From Alphaproteobacteria bacterium UBA5343 (GTDB taxonomy: Bacteria > Pseudomonadota > Alphaproteobacteria > RF32 > UBA5343), in contig DHQH01000104.1 of assembly GCA_002410125.1 (NCBI GenBank), forward strand, positions 22,588 through 33,286: a stretch of DNA of 10,699 nt, written 5' to 3'. A program made the position numbers and the translations under genes. Below are positions 1 through 5,323 of this stretch, in pieces. The stretch's first letter is position 1; the number at the start of each line of letters is the position of its first letter. Below the pieces are notes generated by a model. The model was not told the origin of the DNA. It saw only the letters and a program-made list of their open reading frames with translations, and made no database searches.

Positions 1-1
1 G

Positions 2-67
2 TATATCCAAACCCACTCTGATATAAGGGTAAAACAAGAAATAGATGATATGCTTTCAAGAGCTTAA
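2..67 (+). CDS. possible C-terminal tail of an upstream gene (partial)
   Basis: A reading frame open from the window edge encodes about 21 residues ending in DIRVKQEIDDMLSRA before a TAA stop at 65-67. The composition (charged, helix-like, no low-complexity bias) resembles a normal protein C-terminus, and the other two + frames close early (for example TGA at 19-21). The fragment is too short to name a family. It would be co-directional with queA, which begins 212 bp further on. It could equally be chance, since a 66-nt open frame is not improbable even in AT-rich DNA. Confidence 0.35.
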   Translation, partial: YIQTHSDIRVKQEIDDMLSRA

Positions 68-116
68 AGAATCTATTGCTTAATTTTGTTTTTTAGATTA
101 TCTATGTCCTTAAAAA

Positions 117-157
117 ATTATAACTTCATTTCAATCACAATCTGAAGGATTTTGTGA
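117..157 (+). repeat. intergenic repeat, copy 1
   Basis: ATTATAAC (117-124), a 13-nt spacer, CAATCTGAAGGATTTT (138-153) and a following TGA recur at 2663-2703 with almost the same spacing. Both copies are on the + strand a few tens of bases after a stop codon of a + strand reading frame. This copy overlaps a hairpin at 125-170. Function is unknown; a 3'-end or terminator-associated element is one possibility. Confidence 0.6.
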
Positions 158-170
158 GAATAGAAATGAA
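125..170 (+). other. stem-loop upstream of queA (hairpin A)
   Basis: TTCATTTC (125-132) pairs perfectly with GAAATGAA (163-170), and inside it TCACAA (135-140) pairs with TTGTGA (152-157), enclosing a loop that carries the repeated CTGAAGGA core. The two helices are separated by an asymmetric internal loop (2 and 5 nt). It precedes CTTCATTTTT, so it may act as a weak terminator for the upstream frame, or it may belong to the queA leader. Confidence 0.5.
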
Positions 171-171
171 C

Positions 172-230
172 TTCATTTTTAAATGTGGTTTCGTATATAA
201 GTAATATATGAAGCCTCATTTAAAAATTAA
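172..230 (+). other. long stem-loop in the queA leader (hairpin B)
   Basis: TTTTTAAATG (176-185) is perfectly complementary to CATTTAAAAA (217-226). The stem extends outward with three more pairs around one mismatch (172-175 with 227-230). Inward it continues with GGTTT (187-191) against AAGCC (211-215), then 194-199 against 205-210, closing on a five-base loop AGTAA. About 24 pairs, two of them G-T wobbles, form over 59 nt. It ends 49 nt before the queA ATG. No T-run follows, so it is not a classical intrinsic terminator. It could be a leader regulatory structure, an mRNA stability element or a relic of a palindromic repeat. Confidence 0.6.
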
Positions 231-279
231 TTTATGATTAGTCGTGCAAAAGACGAAGATTAAAACTAGAAAGAAAAAA

Positions 280-1344
280 ATGAGATTACAAGATTTTGAT
301 TTTACATTAGATAAAAAGTTTATAGCTAATGAACCTGCCAACCCAAGGGATAGCTCTAAATTATTAGACCTATCTGTTTCAAATGAAATCAGCAGCAAAC
401 ATTTCTATAATCTTCCTGATTTATTAAAAACAGGCGATATCTTAGTTTTTAACAATACTAAAGTTATCCCTGCAAGATTAAGAGCAATTAGAGGTAATGC
501 AAAAGTTGAAATCACCCTATATCGTCCTGTTAATTCGCTTAATTGGTGGGCTTTTATTAAAAACTCTAAAAGATTAAAACCAAATAATATTATCACTTTT
601 TATAACGAAAAAATTAAAACTGAAGAAAGCATATTTACTGCAACTATTATAGAAAAAAAAGAAGATGACGGCACATTACTTAAATTTAATTGTGAGCCTG
701 AAGAACTAAATAATAATCTTGAAAAATATGGTTCAATGCCACTTCCACCCTATATAAAAAGAGATAAAGAAAAAGTCTCTGATAATGAAAATTATCAAAC
801 AATTTATGCTAAACATGATGGTGCAGTTGCAGCTCCTACTGCGGGACTTCATTTCACTGATGAAGTAATGAAAAAATTAGATGCAAAAGGTGTAGTTAAA
901 AAATATCTAACTCTTCATGTTGGAGCAGGAACTTTTCTCCCTGTAAAAGTTGATAATATCCACGATCATAAAATGCATTCTGAATACGGAATTATTGATA
1001 AAAAAACCGCTGATGAGATTAACAAGGCCAAAAAAGAAGGCAAACGAGTAATTGCCGTTGGCACCACCTCTTTAAGGCTTTTAGAATCAGCAACTGATGA
1101 TAATGGTATAATTCATCCATTTGCAAATGATACTAATATTTTCATAACTCCCGGTTATAAATTTAAGATGATTGATATGATTCTCACCAATTTCCATTTA
1201 CCCAAATCAACTCTTTTTATGCTTGTTTGTGCAATCGCTGGAATTGATAGAATGAAAAAAGCTTATGAATATGCTAAAGATAATAATTATCGATTCTTTT
1301 CTTATGGAGATTCCTCTCTAATAAAATGTGAAAATAAGAGATAA
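280..1344 (+). CDS. queA: S-adenosylmethionine:tRNA ribosyltransferase-isomerase QueA
   Basis: QueA transfers and isomerises the ribosyl moiety of S-adenosylmethionine onto preQ1 at position 34 of GUN-anticodon tRNAs, giving epoxyqueuosine; it acts in the cytosol. The 354-residue product has the usual family length and its conserved blocks in order: NNTKVIPARL (58-67), GSMPLPPYIKR (151-161), YAKHDGAVAAPTAGLHFT (176-193), HVGAGTF (213-219), VGTTSLRLLES (260-270), TNFHLPKSTL (303-312) and the terminal FFSYGD (339-344). I chose the ATG at 280 because family members begin MRLxDFDF and AGAAAG lies about 7 nt upstream; the frame extends to a GTG at 244, but those 12 Lys-rich codons look like leader. 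The tgt gene, often its neighbour, is not here. A diguanylate cyclase gene follows 77 bp downstream on the same strand. The gene looks intact, and the strong leader hairpins may affect its expression. Confidence 0.97.
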   Translation: MRLQDFDFTLDKKFIANEPANPRDSSKLLDLSVSNEISSKHFYNLPDLLKTGDILVFNNTKVIPARLRAIRGNAKVEITLYRPVNSLNWWAFIKNSKRLKPNNIITFYNEKIKTEESIFTATIIEKKEDDGTLLKFNCEPEELNNNLEKYGSMPLPPYIKRDKEKVSDNENYQTIYAKHDGAVAAPTAGLHFTDEVMKKLDAKGVVKKYLTLHVGAGTFLPVKVDNIHDHKMHSEYGIIDKKTADEINKAKKEGKRVIAVGTTSLRLLESATDDNGIIHPFANDTNIFITPGYKFKMIDMILTNFHLPKSTLFMLVCAIAGIDRMKKAYEYAKDNNYRFFSYGDSSLIKCENKR

Positions 1345-1370
1345 CATTAACTAAATTTTGACTATAAATA

Positions 1371-1386
1371 TGCTATGTTTAATCAG
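1371..1386 (+). promoter_or_regulatory. possible promoter for the diguanylate cyclase gene
   Basis: The 77-bp gap after queA holds TTGACT at 1358-1363 and an extended -10-like TGCTATGTT at 1371-1379. The two do not have canonical 16-18 bp spacing, so the better reading is an extended -10 element acting alone, or read-through from queA. The ATG at 1422 is preceded by AAAAGAACAGAAAAT, a weak purine-rich ribosome site. Confidence 0.25.
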
Positions 1387-1421
1387 TTCTAACCACAATA
1401 CAAATTAAAAGAACAGAAAAT

Positions 1422-2657
1422 ATGGATAGTTTATATAGTAAAATCTTTGATTCTATAAGTTCAGCAAAAAATATGATAATACCAACCATCATCCTTGGTT
1501 TATCATTAATCATTTACTATACCACAAATAATTTGCCAGATGTTGAACTTACTTTTTTACATTATAGCTTCTTTGCTATTTCAGGAATTAGCTTATTAAT
1601 TTCAATATATTTTAATTACACCAGAGCAGCTTTTTCCATATTAATAATCTTTCTCAACTATATTTTTATAAATTATTTGAAATTAAAATATGGTACAGAT
1701 TTCACATCATCATCACTATTTTTTGGACTTTGTTTTATCATACCTCTTAACCTAATCATATTTAGTTTTGGTTCAGAACATGGAGTCTTTAATAAATACG
1801 GCATATTAAAACTAGTTTTCATTCTAATACAAATCACTTTAATTGATTTTATCGTAAATCGTAGTGCAACTTTAATTCACCCAACCACATCCCAAGATTG
1901 GATAGATATTTACGATTATTACTTAAATTTCAAATTCTTTGATAACATTGATAGTAAAATACTCACCCAACCTGCAATTTTAGTTGCAATAATTGGCTTT
2001 TTTATTTTACTAGTAAAAGCATCTTTTTCTGGCAGTCTTTTAGATAATGCTTTTTTGGTTTCATTAATAATTATCACCCTTACTATAAACTATTGTGATA
2101 ATCCAACAGCCCTAACCATATTCTCTACTTCTGCACTATTGATAATATCCTCATCAGTAATTCAAAATCTATATTATATGGCATATCATGATAACTTAAC
2201 TGGCATACCATCCAGACAATCATTTTTCTCAGATATAAAAAAATTGCCATCAAAATATTCTGTTGCAATAATTGATATTGATAATTTTAAAAAATTTAAT
2301 GATAAATATGGTCATGATATTGGTGATGATGTCTTAGTTTTCGTTGCTAATCGACTTGCAGAAATAGAAGGTTGCAACAAAGCCTATCGTTACGGCGGTG
2401 AAGAATTTACTGTATTATTCCCTAACAAAAACTCGAAAACATCACTAGAACTTATTGATGAGGTAAGAGAAGATATTGCTAATTCTAAATTCTATATTGA
2501 AGACAAAAAGAAAAAGACAGAAAAAATCACCATCTCTGTCGGATTGGCTGAAAGAAAAAGAAGTGATAGAAGTATTGATACCGTAATTAAAAGAGCAGAC
2601 AAAGCCCTCTATAAAGCCAAATCCAGCGGCAAAAATAAGACAATTAAATCTAATTAA
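1422..2657 (+). CDS. membrane-anchored diguanylate cyclase (GGDEF domain)
   Basis: The 411-residue protein probably makes cyclic di-GMP from two GTP on the cytoplasmic face of the inner membrane. Residues 18-250 are very hydrophobic and look like about eight transmembrane helices (near 18-33, 45-63, 68-86, 99-116, 128-147, 184-200, 208-222 and 231-250), with a longer polar loop near 148-180. The GGDEF domain spans about 255-405: HDNLTGIPSR (256-265), metal-binding IDIDNFKKFND (284-294), YGHDIGDDVL (296-305), the active-site loop YRYGGEEF (322-329), ISVGLA (371-376) and the closing RADKALYKAKSSGKN (391-405). GGEEF is a catalytically competent variant. The RxxD inhibitory site expected just before it reads EGCN (316-319), so feedback inhibition by c-di-GMP through that site is unlikely. 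I do not recognise the membrane part as a named sensor domain (MASE-type families are candidates). No c-di-GMP effector or phosphodiesterase lies nearby. Confidence 0.93.
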   Translation: MDSLYSKIFDSISSAKNMIIPTIILGLSLIIYYTTNNLPDVELTFLHYSFFAISGISLLISIYFNYTRAAFSILIIFLNYIFINYLKLKYGTDFTSSSLFFGLCFIIPLNLIIFSFGSEHGVFNKYGILKLVFILIQITLIDFIVNRSATLIHPTTSQDWIDIYDYYLNFKFFDNIDSKILTQPAILVAIIGFFILLVKASFSGSLLDNAFLVSLIIITLTINYCDNPTALTIFSTSALLIISSSVIQNLYYMAYHDNLTGIPSRQSFFSDIKKLPSKYSVAIIDIDNFKKFNDKYGHDIGDDVLVFVANRLAEIEGCNKAYRYGGEEFTVLFPNKNSKTSLELIDEVREDIANSKFYIEDKKKKTEKITISVGLAERKRSDRSIDTVIKRADKALYKAKSSGKNKTIKSN

Positions 2658-2662
2658 TAAAG

Positions 2663-2703
2663 ATTATAACATCCTCTTTCCTCAATCTGAAGGATTTTTT
2701 GAC
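2663..2703 (+). terminator. intergenic repeat copy 2, candidate terminator of the diguanylate cyclase gene
   Basis: Starting 6 bp after the TAA, ATTATAAC (2663-2670), a 12-nt spacer and CAATCTGAAGGATTTT (2683-2698) match the element at 117-157. Here ATCCT (2671-2675) can pair with AGGAT (2691-2695), followed directly by a run of T (2695-2700), the arrangement of a short Rho-independent terminator. The stem is only five pairs, so termination is a guess while the repeat itself is seen directly. The rest of the gap to 2807 holds a direct repeat TAGTAC-AAG-TAGTAC (2737-2751) and no gene. Confidence 0.45.
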
Positions 2704-2807
2704 AAGGTGCATTACTTTAGAGGAAATTATAAACCCTAGTACAAGTAGTACATGGATCTTTTAATTTACCGATAAAAGTAATGTGATTTGGCGAAAAAGA
2801 CGAAGAT

Positions 2808-3440
2808 TTATAATAGGCAAATGACAGATAACTGATTATAATACTCCCTTTCTCCTCGATGACAAGATCGTCGATAACTATTATACTCTTCTTCATCATA
2901 AGTATTAATATTCACATCTCTAACCTCAAAACCATCCAGTCTATCGATCACATATTGCTTAAGATCAAACATAAAATGCCCCTCTTTAACTGATGGGATA
3001 AAATATTTTTTATTATCTTCATCCATCACTAATACTTTATCTCTAAAACTAGCATCAATTTCATAGGATTTTTGATGAATACAAGGACCTATCATAGCTT
3101 TAATATTTTCTTTTCTAGCCCCCAGCTCTATCATCTTTAGGATGGTATTTCTCATCACATTACCAAAAGCACCTTTATATCCTGCATGACATGCTCCAAC
3201 TACTCCATTTTGCTCATCAGCAAATAATACAGGCACACAATCAGCCGTCTTTATACCAAGATACAAACCTTTTTCTTTCGTAACCAAACCATCTGCCTCA
3301 AAAAGATTATCTCCAGCCTCTTTTGCTACTTCTACTTTGTTAGAATGGATTTGCTTTAATTTTGCGACCTTATATTTTGAGAAGTCACTTTTACTATTTC
3401 CAAATTCATATTTTATCTTCTCACCAAAGAAATTATCCAT
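2808..3440 (-). CDS. pgeF: PgeF/YfiH-type multicopper-oxidase-fold (laccase domain) protein
   Basis: This family (PF02578) has been described as peptidoglycan editing factor, purine nucleoside phosphorylase and polyphenol oxidase, so the reaction here cannot be fixed from sequence. The 210-residue protein keeps the metal or active-site triad as QIHS (His32), TADCVPVLF (Cys68) and ACHAGYKG (His85), plus IGPCIHQKSYEID (117-129), a DLK turn (159-161) and the C-terminal NSYRRSCHRGEREY (187-200). It is shorter than the usual 240-260 residues; the N-terminal FFTRxGGVSxG segment is missing and residues 1-20 do not resemble it. The frame continues upstream into lgt without an obvious alternative ATG, GTG or TTG nearby, so ATG 3440 is the best start. 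It overlaps the lgt stop by 8 nt (ATGGATAA), implying translational coupling. Its last codons end in a normal family C-terminus. Confidence 0.92.
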   Translation of the reverse strand: MDNFFGEKIKYEFGNSKSDFSKYKVAKLKQIHSNKVEVAKEAGDNLFEADGLVTKEKGLYLGIKTADCVPVLFADEQNGVVGACHAGYKGAFGNVMRNTILKMIELGARKENIKAMIGPCIHQKSYEIDASFRDKVLVMDEDNKKYFIPSVKEGHFMFDLKQYVIDRLDGFEVRDVNINTYDEEEYNSYRRSCHRGEREYYNQLSVICLL

Positions 3441-4245
3441 TTTTATTATAAACCTTGACCGACCAATAACAAATCCCTAGACCTAACAATACCATTGGCA
3501 ACGACAACAATTGCCCCATTGTTATGCTATCACCAAAAATAAACCCAAGATTATAATCAGGCTCTCTAAAATTCTCCACAATCATCCTAAATGAACCATA
3601 ACCAATTAGGAAAACCCCAGAGACAAAAGCTCTTCTTAGCTTCACCCAGTCTAATCGCCAAAGTAAGTTTAAGATTATAAATAACAATAAGCCTTCTAAT
3701 ACTGCTTCATATAACTGACTTGGATGTCTTGGAACACCTCCACCTTTTGGAAATAACACCGCATATTTAAAATCATAATCAACTCGTCCCCAAAGCTCAT
3801 CATTTATAAAATTAGCAATCCTACCAAAAAACAAACCAATCGGAGCCGTCAGAGCAAACACATCAGCAATCTCAAAAAACGTCAACCCTCTTGACTTTGC
3901 AAAAAGCCAAAAACTAAGAATAACCCCAAGCAAACCACCATGAAAAGACATACCTCCCTTCCAAAGTTGCAATATATAAGCAGGATTTTCTAAATAATAA
4001 TCTAGATTATAAAACAAGATATAACCAAGCCTACCACCTAAGATTATTCCAGCGGTTCCCCACACTATATAGTCATCAATCATTTCTTTTGTTAGTCTAG
4101 ACTTTGAAGATTTAGCTATTTTCTGAGCCATAAACCAAGCTCCAATAATCCCAAATAAATAAGCCAGCGAATACCATCTAAGACCAACACCACCAAAACT
4201 AATGGCAAAAGGAGAAATTTCAGGAAATGCAATATAGTTATTCAT
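3433..4245 (-). CDS. lgt: phosphatidylglycerol-prolipoprotein diacylglyceryl transferase Lgt
   Basis: Lgt moves a diacylglyceryl group from phosphatidylglycerol to the lipobox cysteine of prolipoproteins, the first step of lipoprotein maturation, in the inner membrane. The 270-residue product is multi-spanning (about seven hydrophobic segments) and shows the family blocks: LRWYSLAYLFG (22-32), LGGRLGYILFYN (69-80), WKGGMSFHGGLLG (95-107) with the essential His at 102, the signature GRIANFINDELWGR (141-154), PRHPSQLYEA (172-181) and ENFREPD (224-230). The signature has Ala144 and Asp149 where Gly is commonest; the Arg and Asn positions are kept. ATG 4245 follows AAAAGGTTAAAAA, the same 13-nt leader as tsaD. 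It is the first gene of an lgt-pgeF unit and diverges from ubiK. Confidence 0.97.
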   Translation of the reverse strand: MNNYIAFPEISPFAISFGGVGLRWYSLAYLFGIIGAWFMAQKIAKSSKSRLTKEMIDDYIVWGTAGIILGGRLGYILFYNLDYYLENPAYILQLWKGGMSFHGGLLGVILSFWLFAKSRGLTFFEIADVFALTAPIGLFFGRIANFINDELWGRVDYDFKYAVLFPKGGGVPRHPSQLYEAVLEGLLLFIILNLLWRLDWVKLRRAFVSGVFLIGYGSFRMIVENFREPDYNLGFIFGDSITMGQLLSLPMVLLGLGICYWSVKVYNKNG

Positions 4246-4318
4246 ATTTTTTAACCTTTTCTTTTGTTTTTATTTATAAAATATATCAAATGATTTGAAA
4301 TTAACAAGGAATAATATA
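4246..4318. promoter_or_regulatory. divergent lgt/ubiK intergenic region
   Basis: This 73-bp gap separates two divergent starts and must carry promoters for both unless each is read from outside. It is very AT-rich, with TATAAA (4275-4280) and TATATC (4282-4287) as possible -10 elements but no clean -35 at 17 bp. AAAAGG (minus strand, 4255-4260) serves lgt. AAGGA (4306-4310) lies 8 bp before a GTG and decides the ubiK start. Confidence 0.4.
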
Positions 4319-4543
4319 GTGACTGACAACAATCCAACTCCATTAATGGAAAACCTTGCAAAAATTGCAGGTACAGCCAAAGACAAGCTAAAAGATTTAA
4401 AATCCGAAATTGAAAAAATTGTAGCTCAAAAAATCAAAAAAGCCGTAGCTGAAATGGACTTTGTACCAAAGAAAGACTTCGATAAACTACAAAAAGAATT
4501 CGATAAATTAAAAAAAGAAGTTGAAAAGCTTAAAAAGAAGTAA
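4319..4543 (+). CDS. ubiK: UbiK-family accessory factor (BMFP domain, formerly YqiC)
   Basis: UbiK-type proteins are small membrane-associated coiled-coil trimers; in gammaproteobacteria UbiK assists the ubiquinone biosynthesis complex together with UbiJ. The 74-residue product has the family pattern: a short amphipathic N-terminal helix (MENLAKIAGTAKDKLKDLK, about 10-28), a helical middle (EIEKIVAQKIKKAVAEM), the marker MDFVPKKDFDKL (46-57), and a Lys/Glu heptad coiled coil to the end. The start is GTG at 4319, supported by AAGGA 8 bp upstream and by family length; a TTG eight codons earlier lies before that ribosome site and is rejected. It sits beside lgt and a YbjN-type gene, an order I recall from many alphaproteobacteria. 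Whether it serves ubiquinone synthesis here is inferred by family only. Confidence 0.88.
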   Translation: MTDNNPTPLMENLAKIAGTAKDKLKDLKSEIEKIVAQKIKKAVAEMDFVPKKDFDKLQKEFDKLKKEVEKLKKK

Positions 4544-4819
4544 ACAAGGTAAAAATAACCATTAATTATCCACATTTACAAGTTTTTTATGACTTAGTAA
4601 AATTTTTACATTTTACATACCCCCCCCATAACCCATTAAAAAACTTATAGTTTCAACCAATCATCATATTAACAACTTCTAAAATAACATTCTTTTAATC
4701 CACATCAACATAATTATTGATTGCTAATCAAACATCCATTCTGCAAACTATCATTATCGCTTAAGAACAAAGCTATAAAAATAGAATATTTTTTTAACAA
4801 AAAAGAGAATTTTTTAACC
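4544..4819. other. intergenic region with C8 tract and small dyads
   Basis: These 276 bp between ubiK and the YbjN gene show no convincing gene. They hold an odd palindrome GTAAAA-T-TTTTAC (4597-4609), a run of eight C (4620-4627) that stands out in this AT-rich DNA, and a perfect dyad TTGATT-GCT-AATCAA (4717-4731). No clear terminator or promoter pair was found. A TTG at 4721 opens a frame that runs into the YbjN gene, but its first 33 codons look non-coding. Confidence 0.5.
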
Positions 4820-5323
4820 ATGAATTGTCCCAATCTAGAACAGAACAAAGATTTAAACAATCCAATAGATCTTCTAGAAAATATGATATCTTCCAAATCT
4901 TGGTCTTTTGAAAGAAGAGGCCTTGATGAGATTGTTATAGAAGTTCATGGAAAATGGGATGATATGTTAGTATTTTTTTCTTGGGAAAAAAATATGAAGG
5001 CCCTTCATATATCTTGTCTTATGGATATTCGTTCTGAAGAAAAAAATCGTCCTCAAATTTATGAATTACTAGCTGTTGTAAACGATCAATTATGGGTTGG
5101 ACATTTTAATTTATGGCATGAACAAAATATGCCAGTATTCAAACACTCTATCCTTATTGATAACACCAAAACTTTAATACCAGAAAGGTTAGAAGAAGTT
5201 ATGAATATCGCTATTAAAGAATGTGAAAAATTCTACCCAGCTTTTCAAAACATCATATGGAACGGGAAAAGCCAAGATGAAACCATCTCAGCTTTATTAC
5301 TTGATACTATGGGCGAAGCCTAA
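4820..5323 (+). CDS. YbjN domain-containing protein, alphaproteobacterial type
   Basis: The 167-residue soluble protein matches the alphaproteobacterial YbjN family (PF10722 type), which has a type III secretion chaperone-like fold; its role is not established, and in E. coli YbjN overproduction affects motility and stress responses. Visible conserved segments are NPIDLLE (14-20), WSFERR (28-33), VFFSWEKNMKALHISC (51-66), YELLAVVNDQLWVGHFNLW (81-99), FKHSIL (107-112), IAIKECEKFYPAFQ (130-143) and the near-invariant end LLLDTMGEA (159-167). ATG 4820 is chosen because the homologous region begins just after it; the frame reaches a TTG at 4721, but that extension is Lys/Asn/Phe-rich and unlike the family. 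AAGAG upstream is a weak ribosome site. Its stop (CTAA) overlaps the stop of the convergent hemY gene, leaving no room for a terminator between them. Confidence 0.88.
   Translation: MNCPNLEQNKDLNNPIDLLENMISSKSWSFERRGLDEIVIEVHGKWDDMLVFFSWEKNMKALHISCLMDIRSEEKNRPQIYELLAVVNDQLWVGHFNLWHEQNMPVFKHSILIDNTKTLIPERLEEVMNIAIKECEKFYPAFQNIIWNGKSQDETISALLLDTMGEA

Noticed and set aside
244..279. GTG-initiated N-terminal extension of queA
   Set aside because: The 12 extra codons are Lys/Arg/Thr only, unlike QueA, while ATG 280 begins the conserved MRLxDFDF and has its own purine-rich site upstream.
67..279. preQ1 riboswitch upstream of queA
   Set aside because: The leader hairpins lack the small H-type pseudoknot pattern and A-rich tail of preQ1 aptamers, and hairpin B is far longer.
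216..596. Short minus-strand frames opposite queA
   Set aside because: Antisense to a clearly conserved gene, with no recognisable features.
2737..2751. Direct repeat TAGTAC-AAG-TAGTAC
   Set aside because: Only two 6-bp units in a short gap; no array, and no link to a feature.
2710..2783. 9-bp inverted repeat CATTACTTT/AAAGTAATG between the diguanylate cyclase and pgeF
   Set aside because: The 56-nt loop and lack of a T-run make it unconvincing as a terminator or operator.
2717..2899. 60-codon minus-strand frame downstream of and overlapping the pgeF end
   Set aside because: It lies in another frame across the conserved pgeF C-terminus and has no family resemblance.
4295..4318. TTG start for ubiK
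   Set aside because: It lies before the AAGGA ribosome site that correctly spaces the GTG at 4319.
4721..4819. TTG-initiated N-terminal extension of the YbjN gene
   Set aside because: No family similarity, biased composition, and ATG 4820 lies just before the conserved region.
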